Below, in pieces: positions 1 through 4,690 of a stretch of 5,067 bases of DNA. Below the pieces are notes generated by a model. The model saw only the letters and a program-made list of their open reading frames with translations, had not been told where the DNA came from and did not search any database. Origin of the DNA: Anaerolineaceae bacterium (GTDB lineage Bacteria > Chloroflexota > Anaerolineae > Anaerolineales > Anaerolineaceae); the NCBI GenBank assembly GCA_011620465.1, contig WOZC01000033.1, forward strand, positions 1 through 5,067, read 5' to 3'. A program made the translations under genes and the position numbers. Each line of letters starts with the position of its first letter. Within the stretch, counting starts at the first letter, position 1.

Positions 1-79
1 TAATCCTTACGATTTGTGTAGGAGACAGGGAAGCTGCTCTTTCAGTCCAAACAAAAAACTGTCAACATTTAATTTCTTA

Positions 80-108
80 TAGTCAAAGCATGGCTTGATG
101 GGTATAAT
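80..108 (+). promoter_or_regulatory. Predicted sigma-70-type promoter of the carbamoyltransferase gene
   Basis: A perfect -10 box TATAAT lies at 103-108. At 80-85, with a 17-base spacer, is TAGTCA, which matches 4 of 6 bases of the -35 consensus. Transcription would start near 114-116, giving a leader of about 20 nt that just includes the ribosome binding site at 125-130. This start point lies downstream of the possible in-frame starts at 95 and 98 and so argues against them. The -35 box is weak; the call rests mainly on the perfect -10 and its position. Confidence 0.5.
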
Positions 109-124
109 CAAAAAAAGAAACCTC

Positions 125-130
125 AAGGAG
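125..130 (+). promoter_or_regulatory. Ribosome binding site AAGGAG that fixes the carbamoyltransferase start
   Basis: AAGGAG sits six bases upstream of the ATG at 137, which is ideal spacing. The same reading frame is open back to a TTG at 95 and an ATG at 98, but neither has a comparable site and both overlap the predicted -10 box. This decides the start at 137. Confidence 0.8.
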
Positions 131-136
131 AGAAAA

Positions 137-1117
137 ATGCAAACCTTTCTACACGGCCGAGACCTGATCGGCGATCTGGATTTTTCTAAAGAAGAAGTTG
201 AAACCGTTTTGGACGTTGCCTGGGATCTCAAACGCAAGCGAGCCCTCAATGAGCCGCATGCTTACCTGCGCGACAAGGTGCTGGCGATGCTCTTCTTCTT
301 CAGCAGCACGCGCACCCGCGGCTCCTTCGAAGCCGGCATCGCCCAGCTGGGCGGTCATGGTGCTTTCATCGAAAGCAAGACCACTCAGATATCGCATGGC
401 GATACCGCTAAAGAGATCGGCGAGATCTATGGGCGCTATTTCGACGGCATCGCTATCCGTCACTGTGATTGGAAAGTGGGCAACGACTACCTCAACGAGG
501 TTGCCCGAAATTGCCGCGTTCCCGTCCTGAACATGCAGTGCGATGTTTACCATCCCTTCCAATGCCTGGCTGACCTGATGACTATCATGGAAAAGAAAGG
601 GCGCGACCTGAAGAAGAAAAAGATCGTTGTCTCCTGGGCTTATGCCGCCTCTTACCTCAAACCCATTTCTGTGCCGCAATCGCTGATCATCCAGATGCCG
701 CGCTTTGGAATGGATGTGACCCTGGCATACCCCAAAGAATTCCCCCTCATGCCTGAAATTGAACAGCAGGCAGCCGATGAAGCCAAAAGATGGGGCACTT
801 CTTTCGAAATCGTCCATGATATGGACGAAGGTATGAAAGATGCTGATGTCATCTATGCCAAGAGCTGGGGTCCCCTGATGACCACCGACGATCCCGTTAA
901 GGGCAAAGCGCTGCAGGATTCTTATACAGATTGGCTCATGGACCAACGCCGCCTTGAACTGGCGAAGTCCGACGCCATCTATATGCACCCTCTGCCAGCT
1001 GACCGCAACATCGAAGTGACTGACGAAGTCATCGATGGACCAAATTCGGTGGTCTATGACGAAGCCGAAAACCGACTGCACGCGCAAAAGGCTGTTATGG
1101 CGTTGACGATGTCATAA
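137..1117 (+). CDS. Aspartate/ornithine carbamoyltransferase superfamily enzyme, YgeW-like (knotted clade)
   Basis: A 326-residue cytosolic enzyme expected to move the carbamoyl group of carbamoyl phosphate to an amino acceptor. The N-terminal carbamoyl-phosphate domain carries STRTR (57-61) and HPFQ (139-142), the classic HPxQ signature. The segment WAYAASYLKPISVPQ (167-181) and FGMDVTLAYP (190-199) closely resemble what I recall of E. coli YgeW, and the proline-rich stretch is where the knotted transcarbamylases (acetyl- and succinylornithine enzymes, YgeW) have their trefoil knot. YAKSW (240-244) is also shared with that clade. The acceptor-side motif is HPLP (284-287), as in aspartate carbamoyltransferases, rather than HCLP of ornithine, acetylornithine and YgeW enzymes. 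The C-terminus (DEAENRLHAQKAVMAL, 308-323) resembles acetylornithine enzymes instead of YgeW. Automatic pipelines would probably call it ornithine carbamoyltransferase; the acceptor is uncertain. It is a single-gene unit between its own promoter and terminator, with no arginine or purine genes adjacent. Confidence 0.88.
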   Translation: MQTFLHGRDLIGDLDFSKEEVETVLDVAWDLKRKRALNEPHAYLRDKVLAMLFFFSSTRTRGSFEAGIAQLGGHGAFIESKTTQISHGDTAKEIGEIYGRYFDGIAIRHCDWKVGNDYLNEVARNCRVPVLNMQCDVYHPFQCLADLMTIMEKKGRDLKKKKIVVSWAYAASYLKPISVPQSLIIQMPRFGMDVTLAYPKEFPLMPEIEQQAADEAKRWGTSFEIVHDMDEGMKDADVIYAKSWGPLMTTDDPVKGKALQDSYTDWLMDQRRLELAKSDAIYMHPLPADRNIEVTDEVIDGPNSVVYDEAENRLHAQKAVMALTMS

Positions 1118-1139
1118 CCAAATAGCAATAACGACTCAC

Positions 1140-1167
1140 CGGGAAGCACATGCTTCCCGCTTTTTTT
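1140..1167 (+). terminator. Intrinsic terminator of the carbamoyltransferase gene
   Basis: CGGGAAGC (1140-1147) pairs perfectly with GCTTCCCG (1152-1159) around an ACAT loop, followed by C and seven T residues (1161-1167). It begins 22 bases after the stop codon. This separates the carbamoyltransferase from the membrane protein gene downstream. Confidence 0.92.
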
Positions 1168-1292
1168 AAGTTCTAGTAAGATGACAAGTTCGAATAAGAA
1201 AGAAGCATCGTTAGTGGCATTTTCTTGATGGCAGATTCTAATGTAAAATTCTTCTATAAACAGTCGCTTGAGTTTTCCAGGAAAGTAGCGTA

Positions 1293-1724
1293 GTGATGAA
1301 CAAGAAGTATTTATTCTTTATCAACTTGTCGATGGGGCTTACCCTGGCTATTCAAGCACTTTTGCATCCAACGCTCGACTCCCAGGTCAAAACCAGTTTC
1401 ATCATCGTTGCTGTCGTCTTCATCAACTGGTCAATTTTTACCTGGCTGGCATATTCTACGGCGATGAAGGAGAACAGTTTTCCATTTGTTTCCAAGGCCA
1501 CACGATCCAACCCGGAAGAAGCAATTCCACAAGACTGGAAATCACTCTTGGATGTGACCACCATTGCCTACCAGGTTATGATCCTGTTGGCTTTGATCTT
1601 CCTGAATATCCTGGTCATGCTGGGAGTGACTGAACCATCCTACCTGGTGGGGACAATCCTGGTAGCGATCATCCTGCCGCTGTTGGTTGCCTTGTTTACC
1701 AACCGCCGACTCAACAAGGCATAA
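1293..1724 (+). CDS. Hypothetical four-helix integral membrane protein
   Basis: I do not recognise this 143-residue protein. Four hydrophobic segments are clear: about residues 6-24, 35-55, 89-110 and 116-135. The first pair is a hairpin with a short polar turn, then comes a polar loop of about 34 residues containing Lys, Arg, Glu and Asp, then a second hairpin. Lysines at the N-terminus (KK, 4-5) and RR at 138-139 plus K142 predict both ends and the central loop inside the cell. There is no signal peptidase site, cysteine motif or catalytic signature. The start is ambiguous: GTG at 1293 or the adjacent ATG at 1296. The nearest Shine-Dalgarno-like stretch is AGGAAAG at 1279-1285, whose AGGA core is spaced better for the GTG. 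The gene follows a terminator and precedes the met promoter, so it is probably transcribed alone. I see no terminator directly after it, so some readthrough into the met leader is possible. It could be an uncharacterised DUF or a small subunit of a membrane complex; no function is assigned. Confidence 0.75.
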   Translation: MMNKKYLFFINLSMGLTLAIQALLHPTLDSQVKTSFIIVAVVFINWSIFTWLAYSTAMKENSFPFVSKATRSNPEEAIPQDWKSLLDVTTIAYQVMILLALIFLNILVMLGVTEPSYLVGTILVAIILPLLVALFTNRRLNKA

Positions 1725-1782
1725 GTTAAACCCATTTTTCGAGATAACACCGATTCACCTGTACAAAGTTGACCTGTTTTTC

Positions 1783-1811
1783 TTGACACAAGCCGCGCAA
1801 AAAGGTATTAT
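1783..1811 (+). promoter_or_regulatory. Predicted promoter of the metQNI operon
   Basis: A perfect -35 box TTGACA (1783-1788) and a 5-of-6 -10 box TATTAT (1806-1811) are separated by exactly 17 bases. Transcription should start around 1817-1819. Position 1819 is the A of an ATG, so the message may be leaderless for a small upstream ORF. This is the strongest promoter in the window and lies about 210 bases upstream of metQ, leaving room for a long regulatory leader. Confidence 0.8.
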
Positions 1812-1818
1812 ATTGCGC
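1795..1818 (+). promoter_or_regulatory. Dyad over the met promoter -10 box, possible repressor operator
   Basis: GCGCAA (1795-1800) and TTGCGC (1813-1818) form a perfect inverted repeat with a 12-base spacer. Its centre at 1806.5 coincides with the -10 box. A dimeric regulator bound here would block RNA polymerase. The half sites are only six bases, no second copy exists in the window, and I do not recognise the motif as any known regulator's site, so this is tentative. Confidence 0.3.
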
Positions 1819-1908
1819 ATGATTACAAACCAGCGTGTTTTGCTTAACTCTATGGTCATGCCCCGGCGGTGGCACGTTTTGTGCGACGGGAGCCAAGCCA
1901 CGTCCTGA
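1819..1908 (+). CDS. Possible 29-residue leader peptide ORF (leaderless upstream ORF)
   Basis: An ATG lies at the predicted transcription start of the met leader and opens a 29-codon frame ending in TGA at 1906-1908, eleven bases upstream of the first attenuator hairpin. The peptide has Met at residues 1, 12 and 14 (M-V-M), then PRRWHVLCDGS (15-25). This geometry, with a small ORF ending beside competing hairpins, is that of leader-peptide attenuators such as trpL or TnaC. Against it, a 29-codon open frame is expected by chance fairly often, there is no Shine-Dalgarno site (it would need leaderless initiation), and the Met codons are not a run as in classical leaders. The same bases could simply be riboswitch RNA. 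I cannot name a family. Confidence 0.38.
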   Translation: MITNQRVLLNSMVMPRRWHVLCDGSQATS

Positions 1909-1918
1909 CACGCAAGCA

Positions 1919-1979
1919 GTCACCGCTCTTCCTTTGATGAAGGTCCGGTGACAAGTACAAAAACTTAAGCCGCCGGATC
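1919..1979 (+). promoter_or_regulatory. Mutually exclusive anti-antiterminator and antiterminator helices
   Basis: GTCACCG (1919-1925) pairs perfectly with CGGTGAC (1946-1952), with a small inner stem CCTTT/GAAGG (1931-1935, 1939-1943). The 3' side of that hairpin can instead pair with the terminator's 5' arm: GGTCCGGTG (1942-1950) with CGCCGGATC (1971-1979), nine contiguous pairs, two of them G-U. The second pairing excludes both the first hairpin and the terminator. Anything that holds or blocks the 1919-1925 strand would therefore decide whether transcription continues into metQ. Confidence 0.65.
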
Positions 1980-1993
1980 CACGGTGGCTTTTT
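1967..1993 (+). terminator. metQ: Leader terminator upstream of metQ
   Basis: AAGCCGCC (1967-1974) pairs with GGTGGCTT (1983-1990) across an eight-base loop, with one G-U pair, and T residues run from 1989 to 1993. It lies between the operon promoter and the first gene and therefore acts as a conditional stop, not as the end of an upstream gene. The T run is short (five), which suits a regulated terminator. Confidence 0.78.
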
Positions 1994-2030
1994 CAATTAA
2001 AAATACAAGACAAAAGAAAATGGAGAAGAA

Positions 2031-2870
2031 ATGAAACTCTCTTTATCACGAAAACTATCTGTCGTTCTCACCCTCAGCCTGATCCTGGTGTTGTTTGTCT
2101 CAGCCTGCACGCCCACCCAGTCCACCACGGAAAGCCCAACGCTCAAGGTTAAAGTGGGTGCGTCACCAGTCCCACATGCCGAGATACTGGCTTACATACG
2201 CGACAACCTGGCTGCTGCAGCTGGGCTTGAAATTGAAATCGTTGAATTCACCGATTATGTGCAGCCTAACCTGGCGCTCAATGATGGGCAGCTGGATGCA
2301 AATTTCTTCCAACACCTACCTTACCTGGAAGATTTTAATGCAGAACGAGGCACAGACCTGGTCTCGGTCGCGGGGATCCATATTGAACCTTTGGGCATTT
2401 ATTCGAAAACCATCACCGATCTCAATCAAGTCCCTGATGGTGCAGTAGTGACTATTCCCAATGACGCCACTAATGGCGGGCGGGCACTCAACCTACTGGC
2501 TGCCAATGGATTGATCACGATCAAGACTGATGTTGGCTTTACCGCGACTGTAGCTGATATCATTGCTAACCCCAAAAACCTGAAAATAACAGAACTGGAA
2601 GCAGCCCAATTAGTCCGGGCTCTGGACGACGCTGCCCTGGCAGTTATCAACGGCAACTACGCCCTGGAAGGCGGTCTGGTGCCCTCAAAGGACGCCCTTG
2701 CCCTGGAGTCAGGAGAAAACAACCCTTACGTCAATATCCTGGCGGTCAAAAGGGGCAATGAGAATAGCGAAGCCATACTGAAATTGGTGGAACTGCTGAC
2801 TTCACCTGAAGTCAAGGCTTTCATCGAAGAAAAGTATGCTGGTTCTGTTCTGCCTGCTTTTGGCAACTGA
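2031..2870 (+). CDS. metQ: Methionine ABC transporter substrate-binding lipoprotein MetQ (NLPA family)
   Basis: A 279-residue binding protein that captures methionine outside the membrane and delivers it to MetI/MetN. The N-terminus is a lipoprotein signal: positive residues (R7, K8), a hydrophobic core (about 9-22) and lipobox VSAC (23-26), so the mature protein starts at lipidated Cys26. A short Thr/Ser/Pro linker follows. The NLPA fold then shows GASPVPHAEIL (43-53), DYVQPNLALNDGQLDANFFQH (75-95) and the conserved downstream HLPYL and IPNDATNGGRAL stretches, all typical of MetQ. Length matches the family. GGAG at 2022-2025, five bases upstream, supports the ATG at 2031. It is the first gene of metQ-metN-metI, an order that differs from E. 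coli metNIQ. Expression should depend on the leader terminator at 1967-1993. The exact ligand (L-Met, D-Met or derivatives) cannot be read from sequence. Confidence 0.95.
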   Translation: MKLSLSRKLSVVLTLSLILVLFVSACTPTQSTTESPTLKVKVGASPVPHAEILAYIRDNLAAAAGLEIEIVEFTDYVQPNLALNDGQLDANFFQHLPYLEDFNAERGTDLVSVAGIHIEPLGIYSKTITDLNQVPDGAVVTIPNDATNGGRALNLLAANGLITIKTDVGFTATVADIIANPKNLKITELEAAQLVRALDDAALAVINGNYALEGGLVPSKDALALESGENNPYVNILAVKRGNENSEAILKLVELLTSPEVKAFIEEKYAGSVLPAFGN

Positions 2871-2916
2871 GGAAAGCACAGGGGTGGGTGAAAAAATCAC
2901 CCACCCCTGGCAACTG
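2861..2916 (+). repeat. 9-bp direct repeat TGGCAACTG flanking the metQ-metN hairpin
   Basis: TGGCAACTG occurs at 2861-2869 (last codons and start of the metQ stop) and again at 2908-2916 (just before the metN start), 47 bases apart. The interval between the copies is mostly the 13-bp palindrome. The arrangement resembles a target-site duplication around a tiny palindromic insertion, or a slippage duplication, but no transposon ends are visible. Confidence 0.6.
2879..2909 (+). promoter_or_regulatory. Strong intercistronic hairpin between metQ and metN
   Basis: CAGGGGTGGGTGA (2879-2891) and TCACCCACCCCTG (2897-2909) are perfect 13-bp complements around a five-A loop. No T run follows, so it is not an intrinsic terminator on this strand. 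It ends nine bases before the metN ATG. Such hairpins often protect the upstream message from 3' exonucleases, which would favour more MetQ than MetN/MetI. It may also bring the GAGGA at 2869-2873 within about 14 bases of the metN start. Confidence 0.85.
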
Positions 2917-2918
2917 CA

Positions 2919-3899
2919 ATGATCAAACTTGAGAAGGTCTCTAAAAGTTTTACAAACGGAAAGTCTGCCGTGCATGCCCTGCACGATGTTTCGCTTGAGG
3001 TGGAAGCAGGTCAGATTTTTGGTGTCGTTGGCACAAGCGGAGCTGGTAAAAGTACACTGATTCGCTGCGTTAACCGGCTGGAGGTGCCAGAAAGTGGGCG
3101 GATCTGGGTGGATGGCGAGGAAATAAGCGCGCTTGAAACCTCCGCTTTACGGAAATCTCGCCAGAAGATGGGTATGATTTTCCAACAATTCAACCTGCTT
3201 TCACAGCGTACGAGCGCTGAGAACATCGCTTACCCGCTTGAAATTGCTGGTATTGCAAAACTGGAACGGGTTGCAAGGGTAAAGGAATTGCTCAACCTGG
3301 TAGGTTTGGAGGATAAGGCGGATGCGTACCCCGCTCAACTTTCCGGCGGGCAAAAGCAGCGCGTTGGGATTGCCCGTGCCATTGCCAATCATCCCAAAGT
3401 GCTGCTTTCAGATGAGGCCACATCTGCCCTGGATCCCGCTACCACCGATTCGATCCTTGAATTGTTGGTGGATCTCAACCAAAAACTGGGGCTCACCATC
3501 CTGCTGATCACGCACCAGATGGAAGTTGTGAAAAAAGTTTGCGACCATGTCGCGATCCTCGAAAACGGTTATCTGCTGGAATCTGGAGCGATCCTTGACT
3601 TGATCTCCGACCCTCACAGCCACCTCTCCAAAGCCTTTTTTCCACCCATCCAGGAAGGTCTGCTCGACCCACAAGCCATCCAGGCTGCAATAACATTTTT
3701 GGGCGAAGCAGCGGATGAACCGATTTTGGCAAGCATGGTACGAAACTACGATGTCGATGTGAATTTCCTGGGGGGAAACATCCAACAAATTGGCAAACGC
3801 CGGGTTGGTCAGCTGCAAGTGGAACTCAAAGGACAACAAATTCCGGAAGCATTGGCTTTTCTTCTCGAAAAAGGATTGCGGGTGGAGGTGAGAGAATGA
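2919..3899 (+). CDS. metN: Methionine ABC transporter ATP-binding protein MetN
   Basis: A 326-residue ATPase that powers methionine import as a dimer beneath MetI. All ABC motifs are intact: Walker A GTSGAGKST (38-46), Q-loop Gln89, signature LSGGQ (141-145), Walker B VLLSDE (161-166) with catalytic Glu166, D-loop SALD (169-172) and switch His199. The C-terminal part (about 250-326, including DEPILASMVRNYDVDVNFLGG) is a NIL domain, which in MetN proteins binds methionine and shuts down transport when internal methionine is high. Length is close to E. coli MetN. The ATG at 2919 gives the normal family N-terminus (MIKLEKVSKSF), yet no Shine-Dalgarno site lies just upstream; the nearest, GAGGA, is separated by the hairpin. 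Its stop overlaps the metI start (ATGA). Confidence 0.96.
   Translation: MIKLEKVSKSFTNGKSAVHALHDVSLEVEAGQIFGVVGTSGAGKSTLIRCVNRLEVPESGRIWVDGEEISALETSALRKSRQKMGMIFQQFNLLSQRTSAENIAYPLEIAGIAKLERVARVKELLNLVGLEDKADAYPAQLSGGQKQRVGIARAIANHPKVLLSDEATSALDPATTDSILELLVDLNQKLGLTILLITHQMEVVKKVCDHVAILENGYLLESGAILDLISDPHSHLSKAFFPPIQEGLLDPQAIQAAITFLGEAADEPILASMVRNYDVDVNFLGGNIQQIGKRRVGQLQVELKGQQIPEALAFLLEKGLRVEVRE
3884..3890 (+). promoter_or_regulatory. Ribosome binding site of metI inside the metN 3' end
   Basis: GGAGGTG lies within the last metN codons, five bases from the metI ATG at 3896. It is nearly consensus and contrasts with the missing site before metN. Together with the ATGA overlap it implies efficient, coupled translation of metI. 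Confidence 0.82.
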
Positions 3900-4552
3900 A
3901 TATCAGCGAATGGTTACCCAGGTTATGGCAAGCCAGTTTGACTACGATTTACATGGTTGGTGTTTCAACATTATTCACGGTCATTCTTGGACTACCGCTA
4001 GGGGTTTTGCTGATGCTGACCGACGAACGCGGGCTGGCTCCGCGTCCGACCCTTAACCGGGTGCTGGGCTTTGTGGTAAATCTTGCCCGGTCTTTGCCCT
4101 TCATCATCTTGCTGGTGGTACTCATCCCGTTTACCCGGGCACTCGTCGGCTCAAGTATTGGTCCCACAGCAACCATCGTTCCGCTCACACTGGCTGCTGT
4201 TCCTTTCTTTGCCAGGGTTGTCGAAAGTTCGCTGCGTGAAGTACCCCGTGGGCTGATTGAAGCATCACAGTCCATGGGCAGCAGCCATTGGCAGACTGTA
4301 AGCAAGGTGCTCATCCCTGAATCACTGCCCAGTCTTATCCTGGGGGTCGCCCTGACTCTGATCAGCCTGGTGGGCTATTCTGCCATGGCTGGAGCCGTTG
4401 GAGGAGGGGGTTTGGGAGACCTGGCGATCCGATATGGTTATCAGCGCTACGAAACTGAGGTGATGTTGGTAACGGTGGTGTTGCTGTTGGTGCTTGTCCA
4501 GGGCGTTCAGTGGTTGGGTGACCGGTTGTCAGCAAAGGTGAGCAAGAAATAA
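3896..4552 (+). CDS. metI: Methionine ABC transporter permease MetI
   Basis: A 218-residue inner-membrane permease that forms the methionine channel as a dimer with MetN. About five hydrophobic segments are visible (roughly 15-41, 56-80, 90-110, 145-170 and 188-208), the minimal five-helix core of MetI. The cytoplasmic coupling loop (EAA motif) runs from about 122 to 141: EASQSMG, then VLIPE, which contacts MetN. ARSLPFIILL (64-73) and the Gly-rich SAMAGAVGGGGLGDLAIRYGY stretch near 162-182 are family hallmarks. Length matches the family. The start overlaps the metN stop by ATGA and has a strong ribosome binding site. It is the last gene of the operon and is followed by the 17-bp terminator at 4632-4672. 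Confidence 0.96.
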   Translation: MNISEWLPRLWQASLTTIYMVGVSTLFTVILGLPLGVLLMLTDERGLAPRPTLNRVLGFVVNLARSLPFIILLVVLIPFTRALVGSSIGPTATIVPLTLAAVPFFARVVESSLREVPRGLIEASQSMGSSHWQTVSKVLIPESLPSLILGVALTLISLVGYSAMAGAVGGGGLGDLAIRYGYQRYETEVMLVTVVLLLVLVQGVQWLGDRLSAKVSKK

Positions 4553-4631
4553 CTGCAGTAATTCTTTGAAATTAGTCGGGCAAACTCATCCCTCAAAAAT
4601 TATTCATCATTTATCGGATAGTATCTTAAAT

Positions 4632-4672
4632 AAAAGATAGGCAGTTCAATATGTGAACTGCCTATCTTTTTT
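4632..4672. terminator. Bidirectional intrinsic terminator between convergent metI and the DUF1667 gene
   Basis: AAAAGATAGGCAGTTCA (4632-4648) and TGAACTGCCTATCTTTT (4654-4670) form a perfect 17-bp stem with a five-base loop. Six T residues (4667-4672) end the plus-strand signal. The A residues at 4628-4630 and 4632-4635 give a T-rich tail on the minus strand. It therefore serves both the met operon and the convergent gene. Confidence 0.93.
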
Positions 4673-4690
4673 CCTGATTGAAGCATCAAC

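Larger units (their letters stand above)
1819..1993 (+). promoter_or_regulatory. Transcription-attenuation leader of the metQNI operon (class not recognised)
   Basis: Between the met promoter and metQ lies an RNA leader ending in an intrinsic terminator 37 bases before the metQ start. It has the three alternating parts of an attenuator: a hairpin at 1919-1952, an antiterminator helix (1942-1950 with 1971-1979) and a terminator (1967-1993). Upstream are further pairings: GCGTGT (1833-1838) with ACACGC (1908-1913), CCCG (1862-1865) with CGGG (1887-1890), and GCAC (1872-1875) with GTGC (1881-1884). These could be a ligand-binding fold or part of a translated leader ORF. A methionine importer suggests methionine or S-adenosylmethionine as the signal, but I do not find the S-box core (the GGCAACC segment and its flanks) nor SAM-II, SAM-III or T-box signatures. 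The attenuator architecture is well supported; the sensor is unknown. Confidence 0.72.

Noticed and set aside
95..136. Upstream TTG/ATG starts for the carbamoyltransferase
   Set aside because: They overlap the predicted -10 box, precede the likely transcription start, add a Lys/Arg-rich extension not seen in the family, and have no ribosome binding site; AAGGAG favours the ATG at 137.
7..249. Minus-strand open frame at the left end
   Set aside because: It overlaps the promoter and start of the carbamoyltransferase, and its product is low-complexity Arg/Ser/Leu-rich sequence with no motif.
149..1087. Long open frame (312 codons) on the minus strand opposite the carbamoyltransferase
   Set aside because: It lies entirely antisense to a gene with clear family motifs, its translation shows no recognisable domain, and it has no ribosome binding site evidence; it is a codon-bias shadow.
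1225..1260. Promoter for the membrane protein gene (TTGATG at 1225, TAAAAT at 1244 or TATAAA at 1255)
   Set aside because: The spacers would be 13 or 24 bases, outside the normal range, and no better -35 pairs with either -10 candidate.
1687..1818. The upstream half of the open frame that ends at 1908
   Set aside because: It starts inside the membrane protein gene and runs through the met promoter, so it cannot be made from the met transcript; only the part from 1819 is considered as a leader peptide.
1812..2000. SAM-I (S-box), SAM-II/III, cobalamin or T-box element in front of metQ
   Set aside because: I looked for their conserved cores by eye and did not find them. The GATGAAGG at 1936-1943 faintly recalls part of an S-box, but the surrounding GGCAACC and helix order are missing. 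A covariance-model search would be decisive.
2879..2909. The metQ-metN hairpin as an intrinsic terminator
   Set aside because: No T run follows the stem; the only homopolymer is the A run in the loop.
3408..3839. Minus-strand open frame of 143 codons inside metN
   Set aside because: It is antisense to the conserved Walker B and NIL regions of metN and has no features of its own.
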